This document shows, piece by piece, positions 9,329 to 17,816 of a DNA stretch of 64,000 nt (position 1 is its first letter; each line of letters begins with the position of its first letter). The stretch covers positions 62,001 to 126,000 of the forward strand of contig NZ_ML701737.1 of assembly GCF_008087345.1 (NCBI RefSeq), read 5' to 3'. Made by a program: the position numbers and the translations under genes. Origin of the DNA: Nocardioides caldifontis. Its GTDB lineage: Bacteria; Actinomycetota; Actinomycetes; Propionibacteriales; Nocardioidaceae. The notes beneath the pieces are model-generated. The model was not told the origin of the DNA. It made no database searches and saw only the letters and a program-made list of their open reading frames with translations.

Positions 9329-9826
9329 ATGCGCGCCCCGCACCCCACCTACGAGCAGCTGGTCGACCTGCCGGCCTACGTCCCGCAGCCGGTCCCGACG
9401 GCCTTCGAGGACGCGAACGGCCACCTCAACGTCCGGCACTACACCGGCATCGCCAGCGAGGGGCTCGACGAGTCCTTGGTCGATTGCGGGATCCCCAAGA
9501 ACTGGCCGGCGAAGGGCCACGCGTGCTTCTCCGCCGAGCACCACCTGACCTACGTCGCCGAGCTGCGCACCGGCGACAAGCTGTCGGCGCGAGTGCGGCT
9601 GCTCGGCCGCTCGGAGCGCGCCGCGCACGCCCTCGTCTACCTGCTCGACGACACCCACCAGCGGCTCAGCTTCGTGATGGAGGAGATCTTCCTCCACATC
9701 GACATGGAGACCCGCAAGACGGCTCCTTGGCCGGAAGACGTCGCGAAGGCGCTCGACCGGCGCATCGCCGAGGACGCGAAGATGCCCTGGGAGCCGGACG
9801 TCTCCGGCTCGCTCGCCCTGCGCTGA
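9329..9826 (+). CDS. Hot-dog fold thioesterase family protein
   Basis: A 165-residue single hot-dog domain. The segment AFEDANGHLNVRHYTGIASEG gives the D-x-N-G-H-x-N signature of 4-hydroxybenzoyl-CoA thioesterase-like enzymes, with Asp and His/Asn placed for CoA thioester hydrolysis. The second half has HHLTYVAELRTGDKLSARVRL, the long central strand region. A role in hydrolysing an acyl-CoA made by the nearby CoA transferase is possible but not shown. Confidence 0.85.
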   Translation: MRAPHPTYEQLVDLPAYVPQPVPTAFEDANGHLNVRHYTGIASEGLDESLVDCGIPKNWPAKGHACFSAEHHLTYVAELRTGDKLSARVRLLGRSERAAHALVYLLDDTHQRLSFVMEEIFLHIDMETRKTAPWPEDVAKALDRRIAEDAKMPWEPDVSGSLALR

Positions 9827-9865
9827 GCACCGGTTCGACCGTCGCGACCGGGGTACGGCGACACC

Positions 9866-10165
9866 GTGCCCCGTCGACCGAAGGACGCCGCCGTCGCCGC
9901 CACGGGCCAGTGGACCGACCCCGACGGCTTCCGCTCCCCCGCCGGCTCCGTGCACGCGTGGCTGCCCGGGACCAACCAGACCCTCTGCGGGCTCCAGCTG
10001 AGCCGGTCCCAGCTGCTGCGGTTCCCGCACGTGCAGTGGGTCGACGCCCAGCCGGCGACCGGACGGGACGCCGACCGGGTCCAGGAGGTGTGCCCGAGGT
10101 GCGCCGCCGGGATGGGCGCTCGGCGCGACGACAAGCCGTGGAAACGCACCGATCCACGCCCCTGA
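9866..10165 (+). CDS. Small conserved-looking hypothetical protein with Cys pairs
   Basis: A 99-residue basic protein from GTG 9866. It has a lone Cys in NQTLCGLQLS and a CxxC pair in EVCPRCAAG, which could make a zinc-binding or disulfide element together with the histidine in RFPHVQW. No enzyme family is recognised. It lies 39 nt behind the thioesterase and ends about 100 nt before the ABC importer. The GTG start has no strong ribosome binding site, so the start is uncertain. Confidence 0.55.
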   Translation: MPRRPKDAAVAATGQWTDPDGFRSPAGSVHAWLPGTNQTLCGLQLSRSQLLRFPHVQWVDAQPATGRDADRVQEVCPRCAAGMGARRDDKPWKRTDPRP

Positions 10166-10271
10166 GAGGTCACATCTCGGTCTCGGCTGTTTGTGTTTTC
10201 CACCCGTCCGGGTTTCGGTGGGGCTGGAGCGGCAAGGAACCCCACAGGACCCGAGCAGAACGGACGCGCCC

Positions 10272-11834
10272 ATGCACCAGTCGATCCGGCACCTCAAGCA
10301 CCGCCTGTCCCTCGCCACCGGCCTCGTCATCGCAGCCTCTCTCCTCGCCGCGTGCGGCGGTGGCGAGAGCGTCGACGTGGACGGCTCCTCCGACGACGGC
10401 GGCGGAGGCGGCGGAGGCGGGACGCTGCAGGCGGCGATCGGCGGCGAGCCGGACCAGCTCGACCCGCACCTCACGACGTCGTACTTCAGCTTCCAGGTGC
10501 TCGAGAACGTCTACGACACCCTGGTCGAGCCCGACGAGAACCTCGAGATGCAGCCGTCGCTGGCGTCCGAGTGGGAGACCAGCGAGGACCAGCTCACCTG
10601 GACGTTCACGATCCGCGAGGGGGTGAAGTTCTCCGACGGCTCGGACCTGACGTCGGAGGACATCGCCTACACCTACAACCGGATCATCGACGAGGAGCTG
10701 CAGCCGGCGTACCGCCTGGCCGGCGTGAAGTCGATCGAGGCGCCCGACCCGACGACCCTGGTCATCAACCTCGACGCCCCGCAGCCCAACCTGCTCTCCG
10801 CCCTCGGCGGTTACAAGGGCATGGCGATCGTGTCGAAGGAGAACGTCGAGTCCGGCGACGTGAAGAACAACCCGGTCGGCAGCGGCCCGTTCGTGCTGGA
10901 GGACTGGAGCAACGGGTCGTCGATCCAGCTGGCCCGCAACGACGAGTACTGGGGCGAGGCCCCCGCCCTCGACGGCGTCGAGTTCACCTTCGTCAAGGAC
11001 CCGACGGTCGCGCTGCAGAACCTGCAGTCCGGCCAGGTCCACTGGACCGACAACCTCCCGCCCCAGCAGGTCGACCAGCTCGCCGACAGCGAGGACGTGG
11101 TCGTGGAGTCCGCACCCAGCCAGGACTACTGGTACATGGCGATGAACCACGAGCGCGAGCCGTTCGACAACCCCGACGTCCGCCGCGCGATCGCGCTCGC
11201 CCTCGACCGGGAGGACATCGTCAAGGTCGCGAAGTTCGGCAACGCGACGGTGAACCAGACCGCGATCCCCGAGACCAGCGCGTGGTACCACGAGTACGCG
11301 CCGTTCGAGCAGGACACCGACGAGGCGCAGCAGCTGCTCGAGGACGCCGGCGTCGACGGGCTCGAGATGGACCTGATGGTCACCAGCGAGTACCCGGAGA
11401 CCGTCAGCGCGGCCCAGGTGATCGCCTCCCAGCTCGACGAGGTCGGCATCACCGTCGAGATCCGCGAGCTCGAGTTCCCCGCGTGGCTCGACGAGCAGGG
11501 CAAGGGCAACTTCGACTCGTTCATGCTCGGCTGGCTCGGGAACATCGACCCCGACGAGTTCTACTACTCCCAGCACCACTCGAAGGGCAGCAACAACTAC
11601 CAGGGGTACAGCAACCCCGAGGTCGACCAGATGCTCGACGAGGCGCGCACCGAGACCGACGAGGGGGCCCGCAAGGAGCTTTACGGCCAGATCGCCGAGC
11701 AGATCGTCGACGACGTCAGCTACCTCTACCTCTACAACCCCGACGTCGCGCAGGGCTGGGCGCCCGAGGTCTCCGGCTACGAGGTCCGCTCCGACCGGGC
11801 GATCCGGTTCCGGAGCACGAGCCTCGACGAGTGA
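10272..11834 (+). CDS. ABC importer substrate-binding lipoprotein, peptide/opine/nickel type (family 5)
   Basis: A 520-residue lipoprotein. A signal peptide (residues 1-27) ends in a lipobox LLAAC with C28 as the lipidated Cys. A Gly/Asp/Ser-rich linker follows, with a run of eight glycines encoded by GGC/GGA/GGG near 10400. The mature domain begins GTLQAAIGGEPDQLDPHL, the family 5 opening, and later has LTWTFTIREGVKFSDGSDLTSEDI. These proteins capture oligopeptides, opines or other small ligands outside the membrane. It is the first gene of the five-gene importer operon. No strong Shine-Dalgarno sequence precedes ATG 10272, and no better start is visible. The ligand is unknown. Confidence 0.92.
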   Translation: MHQSIRHLKHRLSLATGLVIAASLLAACGGGESVDVDGSSDDGGGGGGGGTLQAAIGGEPDQLDPHLTTSYFSFQVLENVYDTLVEPDENLEMQPSLASEWETSEDQLTWTFTIREGVKFSDGSDLTSEDIAYTYNRIIDEELQPAYRLAGVKSIEAPDPTTLVINLDAPQPNLLSALGGYKGMAIVSKENVESGDVKNNPVGSGPFVLEDWSNGSSIQLARNDEYWGEAPALDGVEFTFVKDPTVALQNLQSGQVHWTDNLPPQQVDQLADSEDVVVESAPSQDYWYMAMNHEREPFDNPDVRRAIALALDREDIVKVAKFGNATVNQTAIPETSAWYHEYAPFEQDTDEAQQLLEDAGVDGLEMDLMVTSEYPETVSAAQVIASQLDEVGITVEIRELEFPAWLDEQGKGNFDSFMLGWLGNIDPDEFYYSQHHSKGSNNYQGYSNPEVDQMLDEARTETDEGARKELYGQIAEQIVDDVSYLYLYNPDVAQGWAPEVSGYEVRSDRAIRFRSTSLDE

Positions 11835-11843
11835 CGCGCTGAC

Positions 11844-12788
11844 GTGGGACGGTTCCTGGTCCGGAGGCTCGCCCAGTCGGCCGTGGTGCTGCTGGGCGTG
11901 ACCCTGGTCGTGTTCCTGCTGCTGCAGCTCGTGCCCGGCGACCCGGTGCGGGTCGCACTCGGCACACGGTTCGAGCAGGACACGTACGACGCGCTGCGGG
12001 AGCGGGCCGGCCTCGACCGGCCCCTCCCCGTGCAGTACCTCAGCTACGTCGGCAACGCGCTGACCGGCGACCTCGGGGTGAGCTTCCGCAGCGGCGACCC
12101 GGTGACCGGCATCGTCCTCGAGCGGTTGCCGGCGACGCTCACGCTGGCGTTCTTCGCGGTGCTGTTCGCGCTGCTGGTCTCCTTCCCGCTCGGCATCCTG
12201 TCCGCGGTGAAGAACGGCTCGGTGCTCGACCACGTGGCGCGCGTGTTCAGCCAGTTCGGGGTCTCGGTGCCGGACTTCTGGATGGGGATCCTCGCGATCA
12301 TCCTGTTCACCGGCGTGCTCGGATGGCTCCCGCCGTCGGGGTACACCCCGCTGGGCGAGGACCCCGTGGACTGGTTCAAGCACCTCGTGCTCCCCAGCGT
12401 CACGGTCGGGCTCGTCACGGCCGCGATCCTGACACGGTTCATCCGCTCCTCGGTGCTCGAGGCGATGTCCGAGGACTACGTGCGCACCGCTGAGGGCAAG
12501 GGGCTGAGCCCGCGCCGCGTGGTCACCCGCCACGTGCTCCGCAACGCGCTCATCCCGGTGGTCACCGTCGCCGCGGTGCAGCTCGCCAGCCTGCTGGGCG
12601 GCGTGATCGTCATCGAGGTGCTCTTCGCCTGGCCCGGACTCGGCCAGCTCACCTTCGACGCCGTACGGGCGCGCGACTACCCGGTCCTCCAGGGCGCCGT
12701 GCTCCTCGTGGCGGCGCTGTTCCTGCTGACCAACCTGCTGGTGGACCTGCTCTACGCCAAGCTCGACCCGAGGATCTCCGTCCGATGA
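11844..12788 (+). CDS. ABC importer permease, DppB-like
   Basis: A 314-residue membrane protein from GTG 11844, 9 nt after the binding-protein stop. It starts GRFLVRRLAQSAVVLLGVTLVVFLLLQLVPGDPV, the standard DppB/OppB first helix followed by the LxPGDP segment. The coupling loop is seen in VRTAEGKGLSPRRVVTRHVLRNALIP (EAA-type motif), and LLGGVIVIEVLFAWPGLGQL follows. About six membrane segments are expected. It pairs with the next gene as the transmembrane core, and the two overlap by ATGA. Confidence 0.93.
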   Translation: MGRFLVRRLAQSAVVLLGVTLVVFLLLQLVPGDPVRVALGTRFEQDTYDALRERAGLDRPLPVQYLSYVGNALTGDLGVSFRSGDPVTGIVLERLPATLTLAFFAVLFALLVSFPLGILSAVKNGSVLDHVARVFSQFGVSVPDFWMGILAIILFTGVLGWLPPSGYTPLGEDPVDWFKHLVLPSVTVGLVTAAILTRFIRSSVLEAMSEDYVRTAEGKGLSPRRVVTRHVLRNALIPVVTVAAVQLASLLGGVIVIEVLFAWPGLGQLTFDAVRARDYPVLQGAVLLVAALFLLTNLLVDLLYAKLDPRISVR

Positions 12789-13702
12789 GCGTCACCGAGC
12801 CCAACGCCGAGCACGCCGGTCCGGCGCCGACCCCGCACGTCTCCGAGCGGGGTCGGGTCTGGGCGGCGCTGCGTCGCAACAAGCCTGCGCTGGCCGGTCT
12901 CTTCATCCTCGCGGTCCTCGTGGTGGCCGGCGCGCTCGGCCCGCTGCTCGCGCCGTACGGCATCAACGAGGTCGACGCCGACCACCTGTTCCAGGGCCCG
13001 AGCCGGGACCACCCGTTCGGCACCGACGACGCCGGCCGCGACGTCTTCAGCCGGGTGCTGGTCGCGGCCAGGGTGTCGCTGCTCGTCGGTCTCGTCAGCG
13101 TCGGCATCGCACTTCTGGTCGGGGTGACAATCGGTCTGGTCGCCGGCTACTACCGCGGCGTGGTCGACAACGTCCTCATGCGCTGCATGGACGTGCTCTT
13201 CGCGTTCCCGGTGCTGCTCCTCGCCGTCGCGATCGTGGCGGTGCTCGGGCGCGGGCTGGTCACCGCGATGGTCGCCATCGGCGTCGTCTACACCCCGATC
13301 TTCGCGCGCGTGACCCGGGCGAGCGTGCTGTCGGTGCGGGAACAGGTCTTCGTGACCGCCGCCGTCTCGACCGGGGCGAGCGACTGGCGGATCATGCGCC
13401 GCCACGTGCTGCCCAACATCGCCGCCCCGCTGATCGTGCAGACGTCGCTGTCGCTGGCGTTCGCGATCCTCTCCGAGGCCGCGCTCTCGTTCCTCGGGCT
13501 CGGGATCCAGCCGCCCCAGCCGTCCTGGGGCCGGATGCTGTACGACGGGCGTGGCTACGTGCAGGACGCCTGGTGGATGGGGCTCTTCCCCGGGCTCGCG
13601 ATCTTCCTCGTGGTGCTCGCGTTCAACATCGTCGGCGACGCGCTCCGCGACGTGCTCGATCCCCGGCAGCTCACCAAGGACGAGGCGAGGAGGACCGCAT
13701 GA
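12785..13702 (+). CDS. ABC importer permease, DppC-like
   Basis: A 305-residue permease with the DppC layout: a short cytosolic N-terminus, first helix LAGLFILAVLVVAGALGPLLAPYG, the DHPFGTDDAGRDVFSRVL-like loop typical of the family, and the EAA coupling region around VTAAVSTGASDWRIMRRHVLPNIAAP. The end has EAALSFLGLGIQPPQPSWGRML. Start and stop overlap the neighbouring permease and ATPase genes by 4 nt each, so the operon is tightly coupled. Confidence 0.93.
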   Translation: MSVTEPNAEHAGPAPTPHVSERGRVWAALRRNKPALAGLFILAVLVVAGALGPLLAPYGINEVDADHLFQGPSRDHPFGTDDAGRDVFSRVLVAARVSLLVGLVSVGIALLVGVTIGLVAGYYRGVVDNVLMRCMDVLFAFPVLLLAVAIVAVLGRGLVTAMVAIGVVYTPIFARVTRASVLSVREQVFVTAAVSTGASDWRIMRRHVLPNIAAPLIVQTSLSLAFAILSEAALSFLGLGIQPPQPSWGRMLYDGRGYVQDAWWMGLFPGLAIFLVVLAFNIVGDALRDVLDPRQLTKDEARRTA

Positions 13703-14694
13703 GCGAGCCCGTGCTCGCCCTCGAGGGGCTGACCGTGACCTTCGGCTCAGCCCGCGGCACCGCGCGCGTCGTAGACGGGGTCGACTGGGCCGTGCACCCC
13801 GGCCAGACCCTGGCCGTGGTCGGGGAGTCCGGCAGCGGCAAGAGCATGACCGTGCTCTCCGCGACCGGGCTCGCGCCCCGCGGCGCGAAGGTCACCGGCA
13901 CCGTGCGGCTGCTCGGCGAGGAGCTGACCGCGATGAGCGACGCCGACCGGCGCCGTGCGCGCGGCCGGCACATCGGCTTCGTCTACCAGGACCCGATGAC
14001 CTCCTTGAACCCCGTGATGACCGTGGGCCGCCAGGTCAGCGAAGCCTGCGAGGAGCACCTCGGGATGAGCAAGCAGGAGGGGCGGAAGAGGGCGGTCGAG
14101 CTGCTCGGCCTCGTCGGCATCCCCTCGCCCGAGGAGCGGGTCGACAACTACCCCCACCAGTTCTCCGGCGGCATGCGGCAGCGTGTCGTGATCGCGATGG
14201 CGCTCGCCAACGAGCCCGAGGTGCTGATCGCCGACGAGGCGACCACCGCCCTCGACGTCACGACGCAGGCGCAGATCCTGGAGCTCGTCGCCGGGCTCCA
14301 GGAGCGGCTCGGCACCGCGGTCGTCTGGATCACCCACGACCTCGGCGTCGTCGCCGGGATCGCGGACCGCGTCGTCGTGATGTACGGCGGCCGCATCATC
14401 GAGCAGGGCAAGGTCGACGACCTCTTCGCCGATCCGGCGCACCCCTACACGCAGGCGCTCCTCGCGGCCCGGCCGCAGCCCGGGGTGCGCGCGGACCGGC
14501 TGCTCACGATCGCAGGCACTCCCCCGCTGCCGACCGAGCTCCCGCCGGGGTGCGCGTTCTGGCCCCGGTGCCCGGTCCGCGGGGACGCCCGCTGCGAGCA
14601 CGAGGAGCCGCCGCTGGTCGAGGTCGCCCCGGGCCACGAGGTGCGCAGCTTCTACCGGGCCGACCCCGCGGTCACCGAGGAGCGCTCCGCATGA
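13699..14694 (+). CDS. ABC importer ATPase, DppD-like
   Basis: A 331-residue ATPase. Walker A GESGSGKS lies at residues 42-49, the Q-loop is in VYQDPMTSLNPVMT, the signature is FSGGMRQRV, Walker B is VLIADEATTALD, and the switch His is in WITHDLG. The C-terminal part has CAFWPRCPVRGDARCEHEEP, the Cys-rich oligopeptide/dipeptide C-terminal element that binds an iron-sulfur cluster in some members. It works with the next ATPase as a heterodimer. The start at 13699 is set by the ATGA overlap with the permease; a longer open frame upstream has no family match. Confidence 0.93.
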   Translation: MSEPVLALEGLTVTFGSARGTARVVDGVDWAVHPGQTLAVVGESGSGKSMTVLSATGLAPRGAKVTGTVRLLGEELTAMSDADRRRARGRHIGFVYQDPMTSLNPVMTVGRQVSEACEEHLGMSKQEGRKRAVELLGLVGIPSPEERVDNYPHQFSGGMRQRVVIAMALANEPEVLIADEATTALDVTTQAQILELVAGLQERLGTAVVWITHDLGVVAGIADRVVVMYGGRIIEQGKVDDLFADPAHPYTQALLAARPQPGVRADRLLTIAGTPPLPTELPPGCAFWPRCPVRGDARCEHEEPPLVEVAPGHEVRSFYRADPAVTEERSA

Positions 14695-15725
14695 CGACCA
14701 CCGGGAGCACGGAGAGCACCGCGACCGACGTCGTCGCCCGGGTCACCGACCTGCGCGTCCACTTCCCGGTGGGCCGGGGATCGGTGGTGCACGCGGTCGA
14801 CGGCGTCTCCCTCGACGTACGACGGGGCGAGACGCTGGGGCTGGTGGGCGAGTCGGGCAGCGGGAAGTCGACGACCGGCCTCGCGCTGCTGCGGCTGGTC
14901 CACGTGACCTCCGGGACCGTCGAGGTGGCGGGCCAGGACGTCACCACCTGGTCTCGGCGGCAGGTGAAGCCGCTGCGCCGCCGGGTGGCGATGGTGTTCC
15001 AGGACCCGTCGGCGTCGCTCGACCCGCGGCTGACCATCGGGGCGAGCATCGCCGAGCCCCTGGCCGTGCACGGGCTCCGCGGCTCCAAGGCCGAGCGCCG
15101 TGAGCGCGTCGGCGAGCTGCTCGACCTCGTGGGGCTGCGCCCGGACATGGCCGACCGGCACCCGCACGAGATGTCCGGCGGCCAGCGGCAGCGGGTCGGC
15201 ATCGCACGGGCGCTCGCCGGGGAGCCGGACCTGCTCGTCCTCGACGAGCCGATCGCGTCGCTCGACCTCTCCGTTCAGGCCCAGATCATGAACCTGCTGC
15301 GCCGGCTCCAGGAGGAGCTGGGGCTGACCTACCTGTTCATCTCCCACGACCTCGCCGCGGTCGAGCACATGAGCGACCGGGTGGCGGTGATGTACCTCGG
15401 GCGCATCGTCGAGACCGGCACGCCGGAGCAGATCTACCGCAACCCGGCGCACCCCTACACCGCGGCGTTGCTCTCCGCGGTGCCGACCGCGGACCCGGCG
15501 CGGGAGCGCGAGCGCCGCCGGATCACGTTGCACGGCGACATCCCGTCGCCGGTCGACCCGCCGTCGGGGTGCCGGTTCCGGACCCGGTGCCCGGCGGCCC
15601 GCCCGGACTGCGCCGAGAAGGACCCCGACCTCTACCAGGTCGAGGAGGGCCACCGGGCCGCCTGCCTCTACAAGGTCGAGGCCGTCCGGGAGATGCGCGC
15701 GGGGGCCGACCGGGCCACCGGCTGA
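14691..15725 (+). CDS. ABC importer ATPase, DppF-like
   Basis: A 344-residue ATPase. Walker A GESGSGKS is at residues 53-60, followed by VFQDPSASLDPRLT, the signature MSGGQRQRVGIARAL, Walker B LLVLDEPIASLD, and FISHDLAAVEHM. The C-terminal CRFRTRCPAARPDCAEKDP is the paired Cys-rich element. It is the last gene of the importer operon. Its stop is only 4 nt from the stop of the convergent barbiturase-family gene, so transcripts from the two operons must meet here without a visible hairpin. Confidence 0.93.
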   Translation: MTTTGSTESTATDVVARVTDLRVHFPVGRGSVVHAVDGVSLDVRRGETLGLVGESGSGKSTTGLALLRLVHVTSGTVEVAGQDVTTWSRRQVKPLRRRVAMVFQDPSASLDPRLTIGASIAEPLAVHGLRGSKAERRERVGELLDLVGLRPDMADRHPHEMSGGQRQRVGIARALAGEPDLLVLDEPIASLDLSVQAQIMNLLRRLQEELGLTYLFISHDLAAVEHMSDRVAVMYLGRIVETGTPEQIYRNPAHPYTAALLSAVPTADPARERERRRITLHGDIPSPVDPPSGCRFRTRCPAARPDCAEKDPDLYQVEEGHRAACLYKVEAVREMRAGADRATG

Positions 15726-15729
15726 ATCG

Positions 15730-16824
15730 TCAGCCGAGGTCGACGATCGCCGCGACCGGCCCTCCCCCGTCCGGGCCCTGGTGGGCAGCGGAGACGGAGA
15801 CGAACGCGGCCGGGTCACCGGTGACGGCGGCCGTCACGCCACCGACGCAGGCCTTGATCTGCCGGTGCCAGTGCACGTCGGAGTCGTCGAGCATCGCGTT
15901 GCGACGGCCCCGGACCATGCCGTCCTGCGACACCTCGCACTTGAGGAAGACGTTGACCAGCCGCCCGTCGAGGTCGGTGTGGTGCGGCCGCTCGGGGAGC
16001 TCGAGCCCGGCGGAGCGGATCGCCTCCCAGATGCCGTCCTGGTCCAACGCGTCCTTCATCACCGAGTGGCCGATGCGGTAGCGGCCGCCGACGCCGCGGG
16101 CGTTGCCGACGACGACGACCTGCGCCTGGTCCAGCTCGACACCGGAGGAGCACGACGCGACCGAGGAGAACAGCGAGCGGTCGTGCATGACGTCCTCGTC
16201 CGACGGCATCTCGATCTCGCCCAGCGCGACCGCGACGCCGAGCGCGGTGCACCCGTTGGAGAGGTCCATCGACTCGTGGGTGTGCTCGGTCCACACCGTC
16301 TTCCCGCGGCTCTTCGCGTCGCGGATGGTGTGGATGGTCAGCAGGGGGGTCTTGGTCTGCACGTAGTGCACGTCCGCCGGGTCGGTGATGCCGGCACGGG
16401 TCATCGCGACCCGCACCGCCTCGGCCACCTTGGTGATCATCGCGGTGCGGCCGATGTCCTCGGGCAGCAGCTGCTCGCTCATCGCGAAGCCGACGGTCAG
16501 CCGCAGCTCGTCGCTCGGCTCGGCGTCGGTCGTGGCGAAGATCGTGGCGTGCGGGCTGAGCACGCCGTCGGTGCCGCCCGACCACACGACCGGGATCTCC
16601 TGCACCTGCTGTGGATCGGCGCCCTTCTCGACGAGCACCTCGCGGAACGCGCGGTCCGCGATGATCCGGGTGTAGTCGTTGACCCCGCCGTTCCCCTCGG
16701 TCTTGCCGATGATCGCGATCACCCGGTCGGCCTGCATGACGCCGTCGTCGAGGAGCTTGGCCAGCTCGCTGGCGTCGGCGACGGAGTGGATCGGGACCTT
16801 GCGTACTTCGATCGCGGATGGCAC
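15730..16824 (-). CDS. Ring-opening amidohydrolase (barbiturase / cyanuric acid hydrolase family)
   Basis: A 364-residue enzyme, the normal family length. The GTG start at 16824 is preceded by GAGAGGA at a good distance. The family has three repeated units, each giving a Ser and a Lys at a shared active site. Here the lysines fit K41 ([12 protein letters not shown]), K158 (VQTKTP) and K295 (VFLKCEV). The serines are in [10 protein letters not shown] (residues 82-91), [11 protein letters not shown] (about 220-230) and [14 protein letters not shown] (about 342-355). Members open cyclic ureides: barbiturate to ureidomalonate, or cyanuric acid to carboxybiuret. It forms a pair with the upstream carbamate kinase (25 nt gap). 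That partner and the distant NCS2 permease and Mo-hydroxylase favour barbiturate, but specificity cannot be read with certainty. Confidence 0.88.
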   Translation of the reverse strand: MPSAIEVRKVPIHSVADASELAKLLDDGVMQADRVIAIIGKTEGNGGVNDYTRIIADRAFREVLVEKGADPQQVQEIPVVWSGGTDGVLSPHATIFATTDAEPSDELRLTVGFAMSEQLLPEDIGRTAMITKVAEAVRVAMTRAGITDPADVHYVQTKTPLLTIHTIRDAKSRGKTVWTEHTHESMDLSNGCTALGVAVALGEIEMPSDEDVMHDRSLFSSVASCSSGVELDQAQVVVVGNARGVGGRYRIGHSVMKDALDQDGIWEAIRSAGLELPERPHHTDLDGRLVNVFLKCEVSQDGMVRGRRNAMLDDSDVHWHRQIKACVGGVTAAVTGDPAAFVSVSAAHQGPDGGGPVAAIVDLG

Positions 16825-16849
16825 GGGTATTCCTCTCGTTGACAACAAA

Positions 16850-17779
16850 TCAGGGGGTGACGCGGGTCCCTGCCGACCCGGTGACCGCCTCGCCCAGTCG
16901 GGCCAGTGAGGTGATGATGCCGGTCCCGCCACCCTCGGCGAAACGGGTCACGGCTTCCACCTTGGGGCCCATCGACCCCTCGGCGAACCGCTCGCGCGCG
17001 GCGACCGCCCGCATCTCGGCCGCCGGCACGGTGCCGAGCGGCCGGGCGTCCGGGCTCCCCCAGCCGATCATCACGTGGTCGACGTCGGTGGCGATCACCA
17101 GGAGGTCGGCCCGGATCCGCCGTGCGACGAGCGCCGCGGTGAGGTCCTTGTCGATGACCGCCTCCACGCCTTCGAGCCCGCCGTCGGCGTTCCGCACGGT
17201 GGGGATCCCGCCTCCTCCGGAGGCGACGACGAGGTACCCCTGGGCCAGCAGCGCGTCGGCGGCCGGGGCGTCGAGCGGCTCCTGCGGCTCCGGGGAGGCG
17301 ACGACCCGCCGCCAGCCCCTGCCGACCACCTCGACGTACGTCTCGCCGTGGTCGATGAGCGGTTGCGCGTCCTCGTGGGAGAGGTACCGCCCGATCGGCT
17401 TCGTGCGCCGCTCGAACGCGGGGTCGTCGGCCGCCACCAGCGTGCGGGAGACCACCGTCGCCACCGGCTTGCTCACCCCGCGCCGGGCGAGCGCCGCATC
17501 GAGGTAGTTCATGAACAGCATGCCGATGGTGGCCTGGGTCTGCGCCCCGCACCAGCTCAGCGGCACCGGCGGCACGACGGCCGCGGCGAGCTCGTTCTTC
17601 ACCAGGATGTTGCCGACCTGCGGCCCGTTGCCGTGCGTGAGCAGGAGGTCGTGCCCCTCGGCCGCGAGGTCGGCGATGGGCTCCGCCGCCGCTCGTACGG
17701 CCTCGTGCTGGTCCTCGGGCCGCGCCTTCCCGTCGGGCGCGGACATCGCGTTGCCACCGAGGGCGATCACGATCCGCAT
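16850..17779 (-). CDS. arcC: Carbamate kinase
   Basis: A 309-residue enzyme of the amino acid kinase fold. It starts [12 protein letters not shown], followed by [37 protein letters not shown] and GSMGPKVEA, all carbamate kinase motifs. It moves phosphate between carbamoyl phosphate and ADP; in catabolism it makes ATP plus carbamate. No ornithine carbamoyltransferase or arginine deiminase gene is nearby. Instead it precedes the ring-opening amidohydrolase in the same direction, and the window also has a FdrA/DUF1116/DUF2877 set known elsewhere to make carbamoyl phosphate. This context suggests ureide catabolism, not the arginine deiminase pathway. Confidence 0.93.
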   Translation of the reverse strand: MRIVIALGGNAMSAPDGKARPEDQHEAVRAAAEPIADLAAEGHDLLLTHGNGPQVGNILVKNELAAAVVPPVPLSWCGAQTQATIGMLFMNYLDAALARRGVSKPVATVVSRTLVAADDPAFERRTKPIGRYLSHEDAQPLIDHGETYVEVVGRGWRRVVASPEPQEPLDAPAADALLAQGYLVVASGGGGIPTVRNADGGLEGVEAVIDKDLTAALVARRIRADLLVIATDVDHVMIGWGSPDARPLGTVPAAEMRAVAARERFAEGSMGPKVEAVTRFAEGGGTGIITSLARLGEAVTGSAGTRVTP

Positions 17780-17800
17780 GGGGTGAGGCTACGACGTGCG

Positions 17801-17816
17801 GAGCCCCGTGGGGCTC
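17801..17816 (-). terminator. Short hairpin at the end of the phosphatase gene
   Basis: GAGCCCC, a 2-nt gap and GGGGCTC form a 7-bp hairpin that overlaps the stop codon of the phosphatase-superfamily gene and lies 21 nt before the carbamate kinase start. No T-run follows. It may reduce read-through into carbamate kinase. Confidence 0.4.

Noticed and set aside
15730-16824. Calling the ring-opening enzyme a cyanuric acid hydrolase of an s-triazine pathway
   Set aside because: No biuret hydrolase, allophanate hydrolase or triazine chlorohydrolase gene is in the window, while carbamate kinase, a nucleobase permease and a Mo hydroxylase are. The family name is kept, but the triazine role is not preferred.
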